Positions 14,982 to 23,375 of a DNA stretch of 32,563 bases are shown in pieces. Location of the stretch: assembly GCA_016867335.1 (NCBI GenBank), contig VGJU01000018.1, positions 1 through 32,563 of the forward strand, written 5' to 3'. This DNA comes from Candidatus Zixiibacteriota bacterium (lineage in GTDB: Bacteria > JAAXHH01). The notes under the pieces are model-generated. The model was not told the origin of the DNA and searched no databases. It worked only from the letters and a program-made list of their open reading frames with translations. The translations under genes were made by a program, and so were the position numbers. The stretch's first letter is position 1. Each line of letters starts with the position of its first letter.

Positions 14982-17503
14982 CATACAAACCCCGGCCCCA
15001 GCCCCAGTCCTGCATAAAAACCGGGGCGGTCGATCCGCGCCGTAAAATCGAGACGGAACATATACAAAAGTCCATTGATCGACAAACCTGCCTCATGATG
15101 ATATCGGTTCGGGGTGTTTGGCACAACCCCCTGCAGGGCAAGCCGGTTTCGGGTGGTAGCAGATAGCCATGTCCTGCCGTGTCCTCCAAAGACGCTCATC
15201 CCTATCGCGCGTTTTACCAAAGCGTTCCATCCAAACAATTCGAAGGGTGTAGTTCGAAAGTTGTGCTCCCAGAATATCGCTGCGTGGTGCTCTCCCTCGT
15301 ACGGTCTGTTCCACAGCGTTTTAAATACCCCCATCGAACTGCCCGGCCCCAGACTACCGTCCACCGACCCGTAGCGTTGTAGTGGGAGCGTGCCGTGCGA
15401 TACGCCACCCGTTACCCGCAGATCGAGCGTAAGGGGAAGCATCCTGCGTTTGAGCCATGTAGGAAATCGGCGCGAATAGCTTGCCGAGTAGCGGGCAAAA
15501 GAAAAATCGCTACCGGCAAGACGCGGATGGCTAAACTCAGCAGACAACATGATATGACGATAGGCGCGAGAACGGAACGCCTGCGGTGCTCTGCCCCAAT
15601 ACGCCTCTATGGCCACGGAACGAAGATCGCCCGCCTGTATCGCCGGATTGGGACGCTGAACTCGGTCGATACCAAACAGCGCATAATCGGTTTTTTTGGC
15701 AAGCGGACGGTGTTTTTCCATCCGGAAGCCGCCAGTCAGGCTCCAGCGCCCGTTTTTCCCGGCACGCATGTTCAAGTCGATATGGAGATGCTCGTTGTAA
15801 TAGTAGTCGAAATAGTCGTCCTGTCCTACAAGACTGGCAATGGCGGTCCACTTTTGAGGGTAGAGCGATAAAAACCGTGTGGCCGTATCCCGCAGATACT
15901 GCGCCGAAACGCCATATCGGTTCCTCGGCCCGAAACGCCATGCCATGCCGCCGCCATAAGACCATCGCCGGGTTTCGATACCATATCCGGCGGAGGTGTT
16001 GAGGGTCAGGTTCGATTTTGGAAACCAGAACCGCGCGGAGATCGTCCCGTGTCCGCCCTCCACGCGGTTGTAACGCAAAAAATAAGTAAAATACGGTTCC
16101 ACGATCGGGACGTTTCTCGATCCGTCCCCCTGACGTCGGCGCCCCGAAAGACTCGGTCGTCCGTCTCGCTCGCCGTTTGGCCGGTCGTCGTCGAAAGCGC
16201 CGCTTTTTTTGAGCGCGCTGGCGATAAACCCTTTGGGTTCGAATGCCTGAATAAACGTTTTGTTGGAGTCGATTTGGGCATAGGCGCGTTCTTCACGTTC
16301 GGTAAGCGGGATCAGACTCCGTTGTACCAGACTGTCGTTTTTCGCCAGCAACGTCCGTTCCGCCGGTGGCGTAAACACCGGAAGCGGAGACGGGCTTGGC
16401 CGACGTACAGCGGTCAGGCTGTCGGGAAAATCGCGCGACCGCCCGGTCACGCGATAGTTGGAGAACCGCGTCACCAGTCGCATATTCATCCGAGGAAAAG
16501 AAAGCCCTACGATGCCCGCCTTCAAACTCCCCTGCATCTGAAGCCCTACGGGTAGCCAGAACCCTTCGCCAAACCGGGCAAACTGCTGGGTGGCGTTCAG
16601 GACAAACTCTTGAACCGGTGGCGGAAACAAAACCGCTGCACTGGGTTTCAGATCCGCCTCGATCATGGCATAGTCACCGGCGATCACGGAAATGCGTCCT
16701 GCGATTCCCGTGTGCAGCTTGCTCTTAGGCGTCACGCCGATGTCGTATACGATACGTTTGTCGAGAAGTCGCTGCCCCATCATCTCAAACCGATAATATT
16801 TCAACGCCTCCGGATGAGCCGGTCCCATAAGCCGGTGCCCGAGCATATAGATCGTATCGTCATAGAGGTTGAATGTCGCCGCATCGCCACCCAACTGATC
16901 GAGCGTCTTTACATCGTCCATATCCTCGTCGAAAAACCGGTTCGAACTCCGACGATGGTATTTCACATACGTTTTCCATTTTTCTTTGGGGGTCCAAGTG
17001 ATGTCGGCTATGCCTTCCGAAAGAAACAAAATGTCCGAATCGTTTTCCACGGTAAGACGCGCAAAGCCTTCCGCCGTAAGCGACAGAAGACGAGACCTCC
17101 ATTCCTTTTTTCGTTCGATCACCCTGCGAACGATATCCTCGACCGACTCGTGTTCGGTCACGATGACCGGGTCCATATCGAATACGGCGGGAACCAGTTT
17201 TACGGCTTGAAACCCGCTTGCCGATTCTATGAGAAATTCCTGCGAAAAATACCCGATCAGACTGATCCGTATCGTCACCGGTAAACGGGGGACGGTCAAC
17301 ACAAATTTGCCTTCGGCGTTGGTCACGACGGCGTCAAACCCTCCGTCTACCTGCACGGTGACGTCGGAGATCGGTGTTTCGGTCACGGCATCGTGGACAA
17401 CACCCGCAACCGGATGTTGGGCGAGACCGGTGTGCGGGAGAAAAAGAACAGAGAGGATAAACAAGAAGGAAGCTTGAAGGGTGAAGAAAGACATAAAGCG
17501 CAT
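14978..17503 (-). CDS. DUF5686-type outer-membrane protein with N-terminal carboxypeptidase-regulatory-like domain
   Basis: This 841-aa protein has a Sec signal (FFTLQASFLFILSVLFLP, cleavage near GLAQ). Residues ~30-110 are a CarboxypepD_reg-like beta sandwich (VAGVVHDAVTETPISDVTVQ, TNAEGKFVLTVP), as in TonB-linked outer-membrane proteins. The rest has SVEDIVRRVIERKKEWRSRL and then many alternating beta strands rich in aromatic residues, ending in Trp, consistent with an outer-membrane barrel. The architecture fits the DUF5686 family common in Bacteroidota. Its function is not established; surface assembly or transport is a guess. It lies 12 bases downstream of the SDR gene on the same strand. 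Confidence 0.82.
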   Translation of the reverse strand: MRFMSFFTLQASFLFILSVLFLPHTGLAQHPVAGVVHDAVTETPISDVTVQVDGGFDAVVTNAEGKFVLTVPRLPVTIRISLIGYFSQEFLIESASGFQAVKLVPAVFDMDPVIVTEHESVEDIVRRVIERKKEWRSRLLSLTAEGFARLTVENDSDILFLSEGIADITWTPKEKWKTYVKYHRRSSNRFFDEDMDDVKTLDQLGGDAATFNLYDDTIYMLGHRLMGPAHPEALKYYRFEMMGQRLLDKRIVYDIGVTPKSKLHTGIAGRISVIAGDYAMIEADLKPSAAVLFPPPVQEFVLNATQQFARFGEGFWLPVGLQMQGSLKAGIVGLSFPRMNMRLVTRFSNYRVTGRSRDFPDSLTAVRRPSPSPLPVFTPPAERTLLAKNDSLVQRSLIPLTEREERAYAQIDSNKTFIQAFEPKGFIASALKKSGAFDDDRPNGERDGRPSLSGRRRQGDGSRNVPIVEPYFTYFLRYNRVEGGHGTISARFWFPKSNLTLNTSAGYGIETRRWSYGGGMAWRFGPRNRYGVSAQYLRDTATRFLSLYPQKWTAIASLVGQDDYFDYYYNEHLHIDLNMRAGKNGRWSLTGGFRMEKHRPLAKKTDYALFGIDRVQRPNPAIQAGDLRSVAIEAYWGRAPQAFRSRAYRHIMLSAEFSHPRLAGSDFSFARYSASYSRRFPTWLKRRMLPLTLDLRVTGGVSHGTLPLQRYGSVDGSLGPGSSMGVFKTLWNRPYEGEHHAAIFWEHNFRTTPFELFGWNALVKRAIGMSVFGGHGRTWLSATTRNRLALQGVVPNTPNRYHHEAGLSINGLLYMFRLDFTARIDRPGFYAGLGLGPGFVW

Positions 17504-17515
17504 CCTTCTTCTCCC

Positions 17516-18261
17516 TTACGTCCGTCCACCGCAAGCCACGATGGTCTGTCCCGTGACAAAGGAGGAAGCGTCGGAAAGCAGAAATTCGACTACGGAGGCG
17601 ATTTCGGACGGGTCGGCCATCCGGCCCATGGGAGTAACGCGATGATGGCTTCGACGGCGCCGGGGTTGGAGGAGCGGGCCAGGTCGGTGTCGGTAAGCCC
17701 CGGTGCGACGCAGTTGACCCGTACATGCGGGGCAAAGGCTACTGCACAGTGCCGGGTAAACGAGATCACCGCCGCCTTGGCAGTCGCATACGGAATCATC
17801 TCTTTTTTGAGTACGACGCCAGCCAAAGATGCTACGTTGACGATCCGGCCGTACCCACGCTCGATCATCTCGTCCTTGACCGCCCAAGTGGTCAGAAACG
17901 GACCGTCCACATTGACGGCAAACATCCGTTTCCACTGGTCGAAGTCCACCTTGGTATGGTCCGTGCTGACGGCCACCCCTGCGTTGTTGACCAAAAGATC
18001 GACCGGGCCAAGCCGCGTCCGGATTTCGTTTACCATCCGCTCCACGGCATCCGGTTGCGAAACGTCGGCCTGAACGACCATGCCGTCGGCTCCGACGGTT
18101 TTTATGAGAGACAGGGTTTTGCGCGCCTCGTCCTCGTTTTTTTCGTAGTTGACAGCCACCGATGCGCCATTGCGCGCCAACATTTCGCACACGGCGCGTC
18201 CGATGCCGCGCGCGCCGCCCGTTACCAACGCGACGCGATGTTCGAACAGGCGATGGGACAT
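17516..18261 (-). pseudogene. Short-chain dehydrogenase/reductase (FabG-like), frameshifted near the 3' end
   Basis: From ATG 18261 ([20 protein letters not shown]) the frame shows all SDR motifs: TGGARGIG cofactor loop, NNAG, catalytic Ser in VNVASLAG, and YATAK. After [10 protein letters not shown] it runs into nonsense and stops at 17590. The correct ending, [20 protein letters not shown] and [12 protein letters not shown], lies in another frame and ends at 17516. A single missing base near 17634-17641 explains this. Without the last ~40 residues the fold and tetramer contacts would be lost. The family reduces ketones with NAD(P)H. GGGAG lies just before the start. A sequencing error is as likely as real decay. 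Confidence 0.87.
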
Positions 18262-18347
18262 AAAGATCTCCCGGTAAATAGGGGCATGAGGGATAGAGTC
18301 ACGACATGCCGGACCCTGCAATGGGGCGTATCATACTGCGCCCTGCA

Positions 18348-19178
18348 TCACCCGTACGGTCCTTTGGAATGACGGCCTAAAAAGCGTTGCAACCGTTCGT
18401 CCGCACCTTCCCAGACATGGGCGGGCATCCGGTAATCGATAAACGGATACAACCGTTGGGTGATTACCCGCCGCGCGTAGGTTACTCCGCCGAGATACCG
18501 GGTACGGTCCGATACGTTGGGCGCGCCGCGATGCCATGTCTGGTTGTTGAACATATACCCGCCCCCGGCTTTTGTCAGCAATGATACCGGGCTTTGTCCC
18601 TCAAACGACGGACGGTCCTGCGTGGAGGGTTGTCGCCCCGAATAATGACTCCCGGGAACGACCTGTGTCGGTCCGAACGCGACGGTCTCTACGTCGGTTA
18701 ATGGGATCAGCAGGTTGACGACAAAACAGGGCGGCAACAGCGTCGCGTCGTGCCGAACGACAGTGTCCGATAGAGGCCAGAACAGTACGTCGTCCACATG
18801 CCACCCCCCCGGTCCGTCCGCGGTCTGCGACGGATTAGGCGCGTTGTAGAGCGCATTTTGCGACATCATGTGACAGTCGCCCCCCAATATAGCCTCGGCG
18901 ATGCCGGCAAACGGCTCACGGACGATCAGATCACGGAAAGCGACATCGTATTCGAACATCCGCATCAAACTCATCCCACGGATATGGTCGCCTTGTTCGT
19001 CTTCGCGGATGCGGGGATCGGCAAGTTTGCGTATCATGGCGCTACGCAAGGCATCGACTTCGTCGTCGTCGAGTACAGCACCAAAAAAATAATACCCGTC
19101 ACGGTGAAACTGTTCTACAATACGCTGTGTTTCTTCCGGTGTATACGCTTCGCCTTTTTTGATCGGGCTGGAGAGCAT
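18348..19178 (-). CDS. Phytanoyl-CoA dioxygenase (PhyH) family protein
   Basis: ATG 19178 (MLSSPIKKGEAYTPEE) with a GGAG site is chosen over the track start at 19235. The 276-aa enzyme is a non-haem Fe(II)/2-oxoglutarate dioxygenase: H127 and D129 (GGWHVDD) plus H216 (NQTWHRGAPN) form the iron triad, and R227 probably holds 2-oxoglutarate. FGPTQVVPGSHYSG is typical of the double-stranded beta-helix core. Bacterial PhyH-like enzymes hydroxylate diverse small molecules or natural-product intermediates; the substrate is unknown. The gene stands upstream of the SDR on the same strand (86-base gap), so hydroxylation followed by alcohol oxidation is possible. Confidence 0.9.
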   Translation of the reverse strand: MLSSPIKKGEAYTPEETQRIVEQFHRDGYYFFGAVLDDDEVDALRSAMIRKLADPRIREDEQGDHIRGMSLMRMFEYDVAFRDLIVREPFAGIAEAILGGDCHMMSQNALYNAPNPSQTADGPGGWHVDDVLFWPLSDTVVRHDATLLPPCFVVNLLIPLTDVETVAFGPTQVVPGSHYSGRQPSTQDRPSFEGQSPVSLLTKAGGGYMFNNQTWHRGAPNVSDRTRYLGGVTYARRVITQRLYPFIDYRMPAHVWEGADERLQRFLGRHSKGPYG

Positions 19179-19298
19179 GGATGTGCTCCGGGGGGGTTGA
19201 TGGGTAGTCCTGGGTCTGTTCCCAAGATATGGCACTGGCCGACAGAATCAATGGGTTTGTGCAGGGAAAAATCTCGCTTCCCCTCCGAGAGACTTGCC

Positions 19299-19946
19299 AT
19301 GCGACGTCCTGTTTCCGGGTTCTCACTACTGGCTGGTTTGCTCTTGCTGGCCGGTCTCGAACTGTCATGCGGCACCAAACCGCCCGTCACCGTCGATCCT
19401 GCATACCGCGAAGCGAAGTTGCGCCGCGTACTCGTGCTGCCCGTGACCGGGGTGTCGGCCAAAGAGTCCGATGCCATGGCACGCGAAATCGCCTCGGGGC
19501 TCGCCGAACGAAACGATTACGTCTTGGTCGCCTACCATGCGGGTCTGGTTCCCGAATTCGACCGGGCGCTGACCCTTGCCCGCCAAATAGGCGCCGCCCT
19601 GCCGTTGCGCGACCAACTCGAATTAGGAAAAACAATAGGAGTCGACGCGATCATCGTGACCCATCGGTCGACGATTACGCCATCGGGGGTCGCATATCGG
19701 TTCGAATCGGAAACCGAAGCGGTCATCCGAGCGCGCCAGAGCGGGCAATCTCCCAGCCCGAAGGACACTCAGGTATCTGGGGGCTACACACCGATTTCCA
19801 TCTCCTTTCCTTCCGGTCTGTTGCGGTGTCAGATGATCGAAACGGCAAGCGGGCAGCGGCTGTGGGAAGCGCAGGAGACCATCGCAACCTTTGCCGCCCT
19901 GAAAAAACTGATAGGACATGTCCCGGCGGCAGGCGACGGACGTTAG
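19299..19946 (+). CDS. Small lipoprotein, possible CsgG/TolB-N-like fold
   Basis: ATG 19299 (MRRPVSGFSLLAGLLLLAGL) gives a signal II peptide with the lipobox LSC. The 215-aa product continues with RRVLVLPVTGVSAKESDAMA, an alternating strand-helix pattern with EIASGLAERNDYVLV and LGKTIGVDAIIVTH. This resembles the anticodon-binding-like domain of TolB-N/CsgG-related lipoproteins, but similarity is only in pattern. It is divergent from the PhyH gene (120-base gap). Function unknown. Confidence 0.78.
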   Translation: MRRPVSGFSLLAGLLLLAGLELSCGTKPPVTVDPAYREAKLRRVLVLPVTGVSAKESDAMAREIASGLAERNDYVLVAYHAGLVPEFDRALTLARQIGAALPLRDQLELGKTIGVDAIIVTHRSTITPSGVAYRFESETEAVIRARQSGQSPSPKDTQVSGGYTPISISFPSGLLRCQMIETASGQRLWEAQETIATFAALKKLIGHVPAAGDGR

Positions 19947-20016
19947 CGGATCGACTTGTTTAGCGACAACACGGACCTGCTGTCCCATCCGTAGTGGCGG
20001 CCCGTGAGGAGACTGT

Positions 20017-20967
20017 ATGCGTAGTGCGATCTCAACCCTTGGTGGCATTCTTTCTCCGTTGCAACGAACGGTGAAGGATCCCTTGCTTCTCTTCTTCAGC
20101 ATCATGTTGATCTTTCCCACTCAGGCTCAGGACCGCAATCCCGCTATGCTCACATGGAATGACATCGCCGCGCTGCCTGCCCCCGCCGCCGGGCTTCGCA
20201 TCCCCTATGGCGATGGGGCGTTTCAGTTTGGAGACCTCCGTCTGCCCGAAGGGACCGGTCCGTATCCCGTGGCAGTAGTTATCCACGGCGGATGTTGGCT
20301 GTCCCGGATCGATCTCGAACACGCAGGACATCTGAGTGTCGCGTTAAACCGCGCCGGTCTGGCGACATGGACGCTCGAATATCGACGGATCGGCAACCCC
20401 GGCGGTGGTTGGCCCGGCACGTTCGAAGACGTCGCCGCCGGAACCGACCATCTGCGTACGCTGGCGACGCGGTTTCCGTTGGATATAAAACGGGTGGTTC
20501 TTATCGGTCATTCGGCAGGCGGGCATCTTGCGTTGTGGACGGCAGCAAGACCTAATTTCCTGAAGACACATCCACTTTTCTCGCGAGATCCGCTACGGGT
20601 GCAAGGCGTTGTGGCACTCGCGGGAATTACCGATCTGAGGGCTTACGGCACGGGCTCGGGAAACTGCAATGCTTCGGTTTATCCGCTGATGGGGGGAACG
20701 CCCGCCGAGGTCCCGGAGCGCTATGCGCTTGCCAATCCCGTCGAACTCGCACTGTCCGGCGTGCCGGTGTGGCTGGTGCATGGTACGGAAGATGTTATCG
20801 TGCCCGTCGAACAAAGCCGCCGTTTCCGGGACATAGCGCGGTCGAAGGGAGGCGAAGCCAGCTTGCTGACGATACAAAACGCCGGGCATTTCGAACCGAT
20901 CGCGCCGTTTACGCCGGCATGGAAAGAGGTGGAAAGCGTCGTACGAGGGCTGGTCGCGCTACCTTGA
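20017..20967 (+). CDS. Exported alpha/beta hydrolase (esterase/lipase-like)
   Basis: This 316-aa protein has a hydrophobic export signal (LLLFFSIMLIFPTQAQ, residues ~23-38). The hydrolase core shows the oxyanion motif HGGCW (90-94), the nucleophile elbow GHSAGGH (S167), D259 in HGTEDVIVP and H291 in NAGHFEP, a complete Ser-Asp-His triad. The HGGxW motif and layout fit the carboxylesterase/BD-FAE-like or kynurenine-formamidase-like group. It is likely an extracytoplasmic esterase, and the substrate is not known. The long N-terminal stretch before the hydrophobic segment is unusual; M30 (MLIFPTQAQ) would be too short for a signal, so the annotated start is kept. Confidence 0.88.
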   Translation: MRSAISTLGGILSPLQRTVKDPLLLFFSIMLIFPTQAQDRNPAMLTWNDIAALPAPAAGLRIPYGDGAFQFGDLRLPEGTGPYPVAVVIHGGCWLSRIDLEHAGHLSVALNRAGLATWTLEYRRIGNPGGGWPGTFEDVAAGTDHLRTLATRFPLDIKRVVLIGHSAGGHLALWTAARPNFLKTHPLFSRDPLRVQGVVALAGITDLRAYGTGSGNCNASVYPLMGGTPAEVPERYALANPVELALSGVPVWLVHGTEDVIVPVEQSRRFRDIARSKGGEASLLTIQNAGHFEPIAPFTPAWKEVESVVRGLVALP

Positions 20968-20969
20968 TG

Positions 20970-21100
20970 TAATACCGATTTGGATTTAGATTTTGAACAG
21001 AACAGCGAGTCCATAACTGTCGAAGATAGCTTGTGGTACCACTGGCAAGCATACTCCCCGCAGGTGGAAGGCGTAAAGCTGCCTTCGGAAGGCTCCGGGG
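20970..21100. repeat. Dispersed intergenic repeat, copy B
   Basis: Same orientation and block order as copy A at 10644: TAATACCGATTT, GGATTTAGATTTT, GAACAGAACAGCGAGT, then CCCCGCAGGT and GGAAGGCGT. It lies wholly between the hydrolase and PEP mutase-family genes. Copy A has an extra insert between the AT-rich block and GAACAG; copy B has one between GCGAGT and CCCCGC. Confidence 0.75.
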
Positions 21101-21144
21101 GAGGCTTCAACCCTTTTGTCCATTGGTATTGCATAGGAGTTACC

Positions 21145-22002
21145 ATGCCCACCACCCGTGTACATCGTATTCTGCAATCCGGCGCGGTTGTCTTCCCCGG
21201 CGTCTACGATACGCTTTCCGCCAGAATCGCCGAACAAGCCGGTTTTCGCATGGCCTTTATTTCCGGGTACGCCGTGTCGGCTACAGCCATCGGCGAGCCG
21301 GACTTTGGACTTCTGAGCGGAACCGAGATGATCGACCGGGCCCGGTCGATCTGCGCCAGTGTGTCGATTCCCATCATCGTGGATGCAGACACGGGCTATG
21401 GCAACCCGCTCAACGTACATCGGACTGTAACCCAGCTTATCGCTGCCGGCGCCGCCGGATGTTTTCTCGAAGATCAGGTATGGCCCAAACGATGTGGTCA
21501 CATGCGCAACAAGCGGGTGATCGAGCGGGAGTCGTATATCCAGAAGATACGCGCGGCGGTGGATGCGCGTGGCGACCGCGACTTTTTTATCGTAGCGCGG
21601 ACCGACGCCGAAGCGGTAATAGGTATGGATGAGGCGATAGCCCGCGTAGTCGGCGCGCGCGAAGCCGGGGCGGACGCCAGCTTTGTCGAAGCGCCCGGTA
21701 GCCGCGAGCAACTGGCGGAGGTAGGGCGCCGTTCCCCGCGTCCCAACGTGGCCAACATGATCGAAGGGGGAAAAACGCCCGTGCTACCCCAGGAGGAAAT
21801 GGAAAAACTTGGCTTCGACCTGATCCTTTACCCGCTTACGGGTTTGTACGCCGCCGCCGAGGCGTTGTCCATCCTGTACCGAACGCTCAAGGAAAAAGGC
21901 ACGTCGCTGAGCGAAGCGGATCGGCTGATGGCGTTTTCCCGGTTTAACGAATTGATCGGGCTGGAAAAAAAGTATGCGTTGGCCGAACGGTTTGGGGAAT
22001 AG
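21145..22002 (+). CDS. PEP mutase / isocitrate lyase superfamily enzyme
   Basis: ATG 21145 (MPTTRVHRILQSGAVVFPGV) follows AGGAG; the earlier track start reads through the dispersed repeat. The 285-aa barrel protein has YDTLSARIAEQAGF, metal-binding VDADTGYG (D80, D82), FLEDQ (E109) and the signature KRCGH (115-119) with the superfamily Cys117. Members include 2-methylisocitrate lyase, oxaloacetate decarboxylase and carboxyphosphonoenolpyruvate mutase; the KRCGH loop favours a C-C lyase acting on a 2-oxo or hydroxy acid. The gene stands alone and ends in a very strong hairpin. Confidence 0.9.
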   Translation: MPTTRVHRILQSGAVVFPGVYDTLSARIAEQAGFRMAFISGYAVSATAIGEPDFGLLSGTEMIDRARSICASVSIPIIVDADTGYGNPLNVHRTVTQLIAAGAAGCFLEDQVWPKRCGHMRNKRVIERESYIQKIRAAVDARGDRDFFIVARTDAEAVIGMDEAIARVVGAREAGADASFVEAPGSREQLAEVGRRSPRPNVANMIEGGKTPVLPQEEMEKLGFDLILYPLTGLYAAAEALSILYRTLKEKGTSLSEADRLMAFSRFNELIGLEKKYALAERFGE

Positions 22003-22012
22003 AAACGCATAG

Positions 22013-22047
22013 GGGGTGGGGGCGCATAAGCTATGCGCCCCCACCCC
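22013..22047. terminator. Strong 16-bp-stem bidirectional terminator
   Basis: GGGGTGGGGGCGCATA at 22013 and TATGCGCCCCCACCCC ending at 22047 are exact reverse complements with a 3-base loop. It sits between convergent genes, 11 bases after the PEP mutase stop, and covers the last codons of the minus-strand CinA-like gene (stop at 22031). There is no T-run on either side. Confidence 0.8.
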
Positions 22048-22564
22048 GCAACACGGGTTCGATATACAAGGGGAAAAGCCCTTCCACCTCTTTGGGCGGA
22101 CCGGGCAGGATAAACAGCGTGATTCCGCTGTAGTCTGCGGTGATGCAGTGCCCCCAGCCTGCAAGGTTCGGGCCGGCGGCGGCCCGAACCGGAACTGTCG
22201 CCACCTTGCGCATCGCTGGGCCAATCTCCGCGTCTTCCGCCAGCCTTAGCTTGTGGCGGAAATGCGTCACCAGCCCCTCGTCCACCACTACGCCGCGCCC
22301 CATCATCCGCGCCACCGTTTCCACCGTAAGATCGTCCGGCGTCGGTCCCAACCCCCCCGTCGTGATGATATGCGTCGCCCCGCGCGCGGCGGCGGACGAA
22401 ACTGCGGCGACGATATCGGCGGGGTCGTCGCGCACCGTGACGATACGGCGGACGCGTCCGCCCACCGCCACCACGCGACCCGCCAGCCACGCCGCGTTGA
22501 CGTCGGCAACTCTGCCCAGTATAAGTTCCGTACCGATGGTTACGATATCGACAAGGGGGGACAT
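22031..22564 (-). CDS. CinA-type MoCF (molybdopterin-binding) domain protein, short paralogue
   Basis: ATG 22564 (MSPLVDIVTIGTELILGRVA) begins four bases after the upstream paralogue stops. The 177-aa product is a MoCF-domain protein of the CinA N-terminal type: GTELILGRVADVNAAWLAG, TGGLGPTPDDLTVETVARMM and LPGPPKEVEGLF. In CinA this domain has ADP-ribose pyrophosphatase activity and is joined to a deamidase domain, which is absent here. The C-terminal extension of its neighbour is also lacking. Its last residues are encoded by the terminator stem. A role in nucleotide-adduct hydrolysis is possible but unproven. Confidence 0.87.
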   Translation of the reverse strand: MSPLVDIVTIGTELILGRVADVNAAWLAGRVVAVGGRVRRIVTVRDDPADIVAAVSSAAARGATHIITTGGLGPTPDDLTVETVARMMGRGVVVDEGLVTHFRHKLRLAEDAEIGPAMRKVATVPVRAAAGPNLAGWGHCITADYSGITLFILPGPPKEVEGLFPLYIEPVLRGGGA

Positions 22565-22568
22565 ACGG

Positions 22569-23372
22569 TTATGCGTCGTACAGTTCCATCTGTTTGCCCT
22601 GTTCGGCGACAAGGATGGATAGATATTCGACGGCGGCGTTGAGGATATGCTGCGCATCCGCCGCATCTTTTCCGTTTGCCACGATATCTACGGGAAGCCC
22701 CTGTTCCAAGGCATGCCGCATAGCGACATACGCCTTGAGATAGGTGGTAGGATATCGGGCCATGACGGCTTCCAAAAGCGGTGACACTTCCGATTCGAAC
22801 ATGTTGACGATGACACGCAAAGCGGCGCTGCGCGTCTGCACCGAAGCGGAGATAAATTCGGCCACATAGCCGTTAAACAGTGCTTCCATCTCGCGCGGCG
22901 GGCCGGGAAGCACAAAAAAGGTGACCTCGTCTTTGACGAGTTTTATACACGGCGCCCAGCCTACGGGGTTGTGAAACACCTCGGCGCCTTCCGGCACGGT
23001 CGCCATCTTGAGCATCGGCGGCGTGGCTTCTTCTCGGGTGGTCAGGTTGCGTCGACGCATAAAATCTTCCAGCGTAGCCTCGTCCAACACAGGGTCGACG
23101 CCGGCCAGCCGCGCAAGCGCCTCGACCGTCATGTCGTCGGGTGTCGGGCCTAGCCCGCCGGTGACTATCACGACACGGGCACGACGCGACAACGCATCTT
23201 CGAGCGAGGCTACGATCTCGTCCATGTCGTCCGGAACGACGGTCATGCGGCGCAACGCCCCACCCAGCACGGCGACCTGACCCGCGATCCAGTGCGCGTT
23301 GGTATCCTGAATACGCCCCATGATCAGTTCGGTGCCGATCGAATACACCTCTACGGTCAGGTCTGCGGCCAT
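22569..23372 (-). CDS. CinA-type MoCF domain protein, long paralogue
   Basis: The 267-aa product has the same core as the downstream gene: VEVYSIGTELIMGRIQDTNA, VTGGLGPTPDDMTVEALARL and LPGPPREMEALF. A ~90-residue C-terminal part follows (SAALRVIVNMFESEVSPLLE, LKAYVAMRHALEQGLPVDIV), resembling the region beyond the MoCF fold in stand-alone CinA-like proteins rather than the CinA deamidase domain. The two genes are a tandem pair in one operon with the aminotransferase three bases upstream. The pair may work as a heteromer; this is inference. Confidence 0.87.
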   Translation of the reverse strand: MAADLTVEVYSIGTELIMGRIQDTNAHWIAGQVAVLGGALRRMTVVPDDMDEIVASLEDALSRRARVVIVTGGLGPTPDDMTVEALARLAGVDPVLDEATLEDFMRRRNLTTREEATPPMLKMATVPEGAEVFHNPVGWAPCIKLVKDEVTFFVLPGPPREMEALFNGYVAEFISASVQTRSAALRVIVNMFESEVSPLLEAVMARYPTTYLKAYVAMRHALEQGLPVDIVANGKDAADAQHILNAAVEYLSILVAEQGKQMELYDA

Positions 23373-23375
23373 CGT

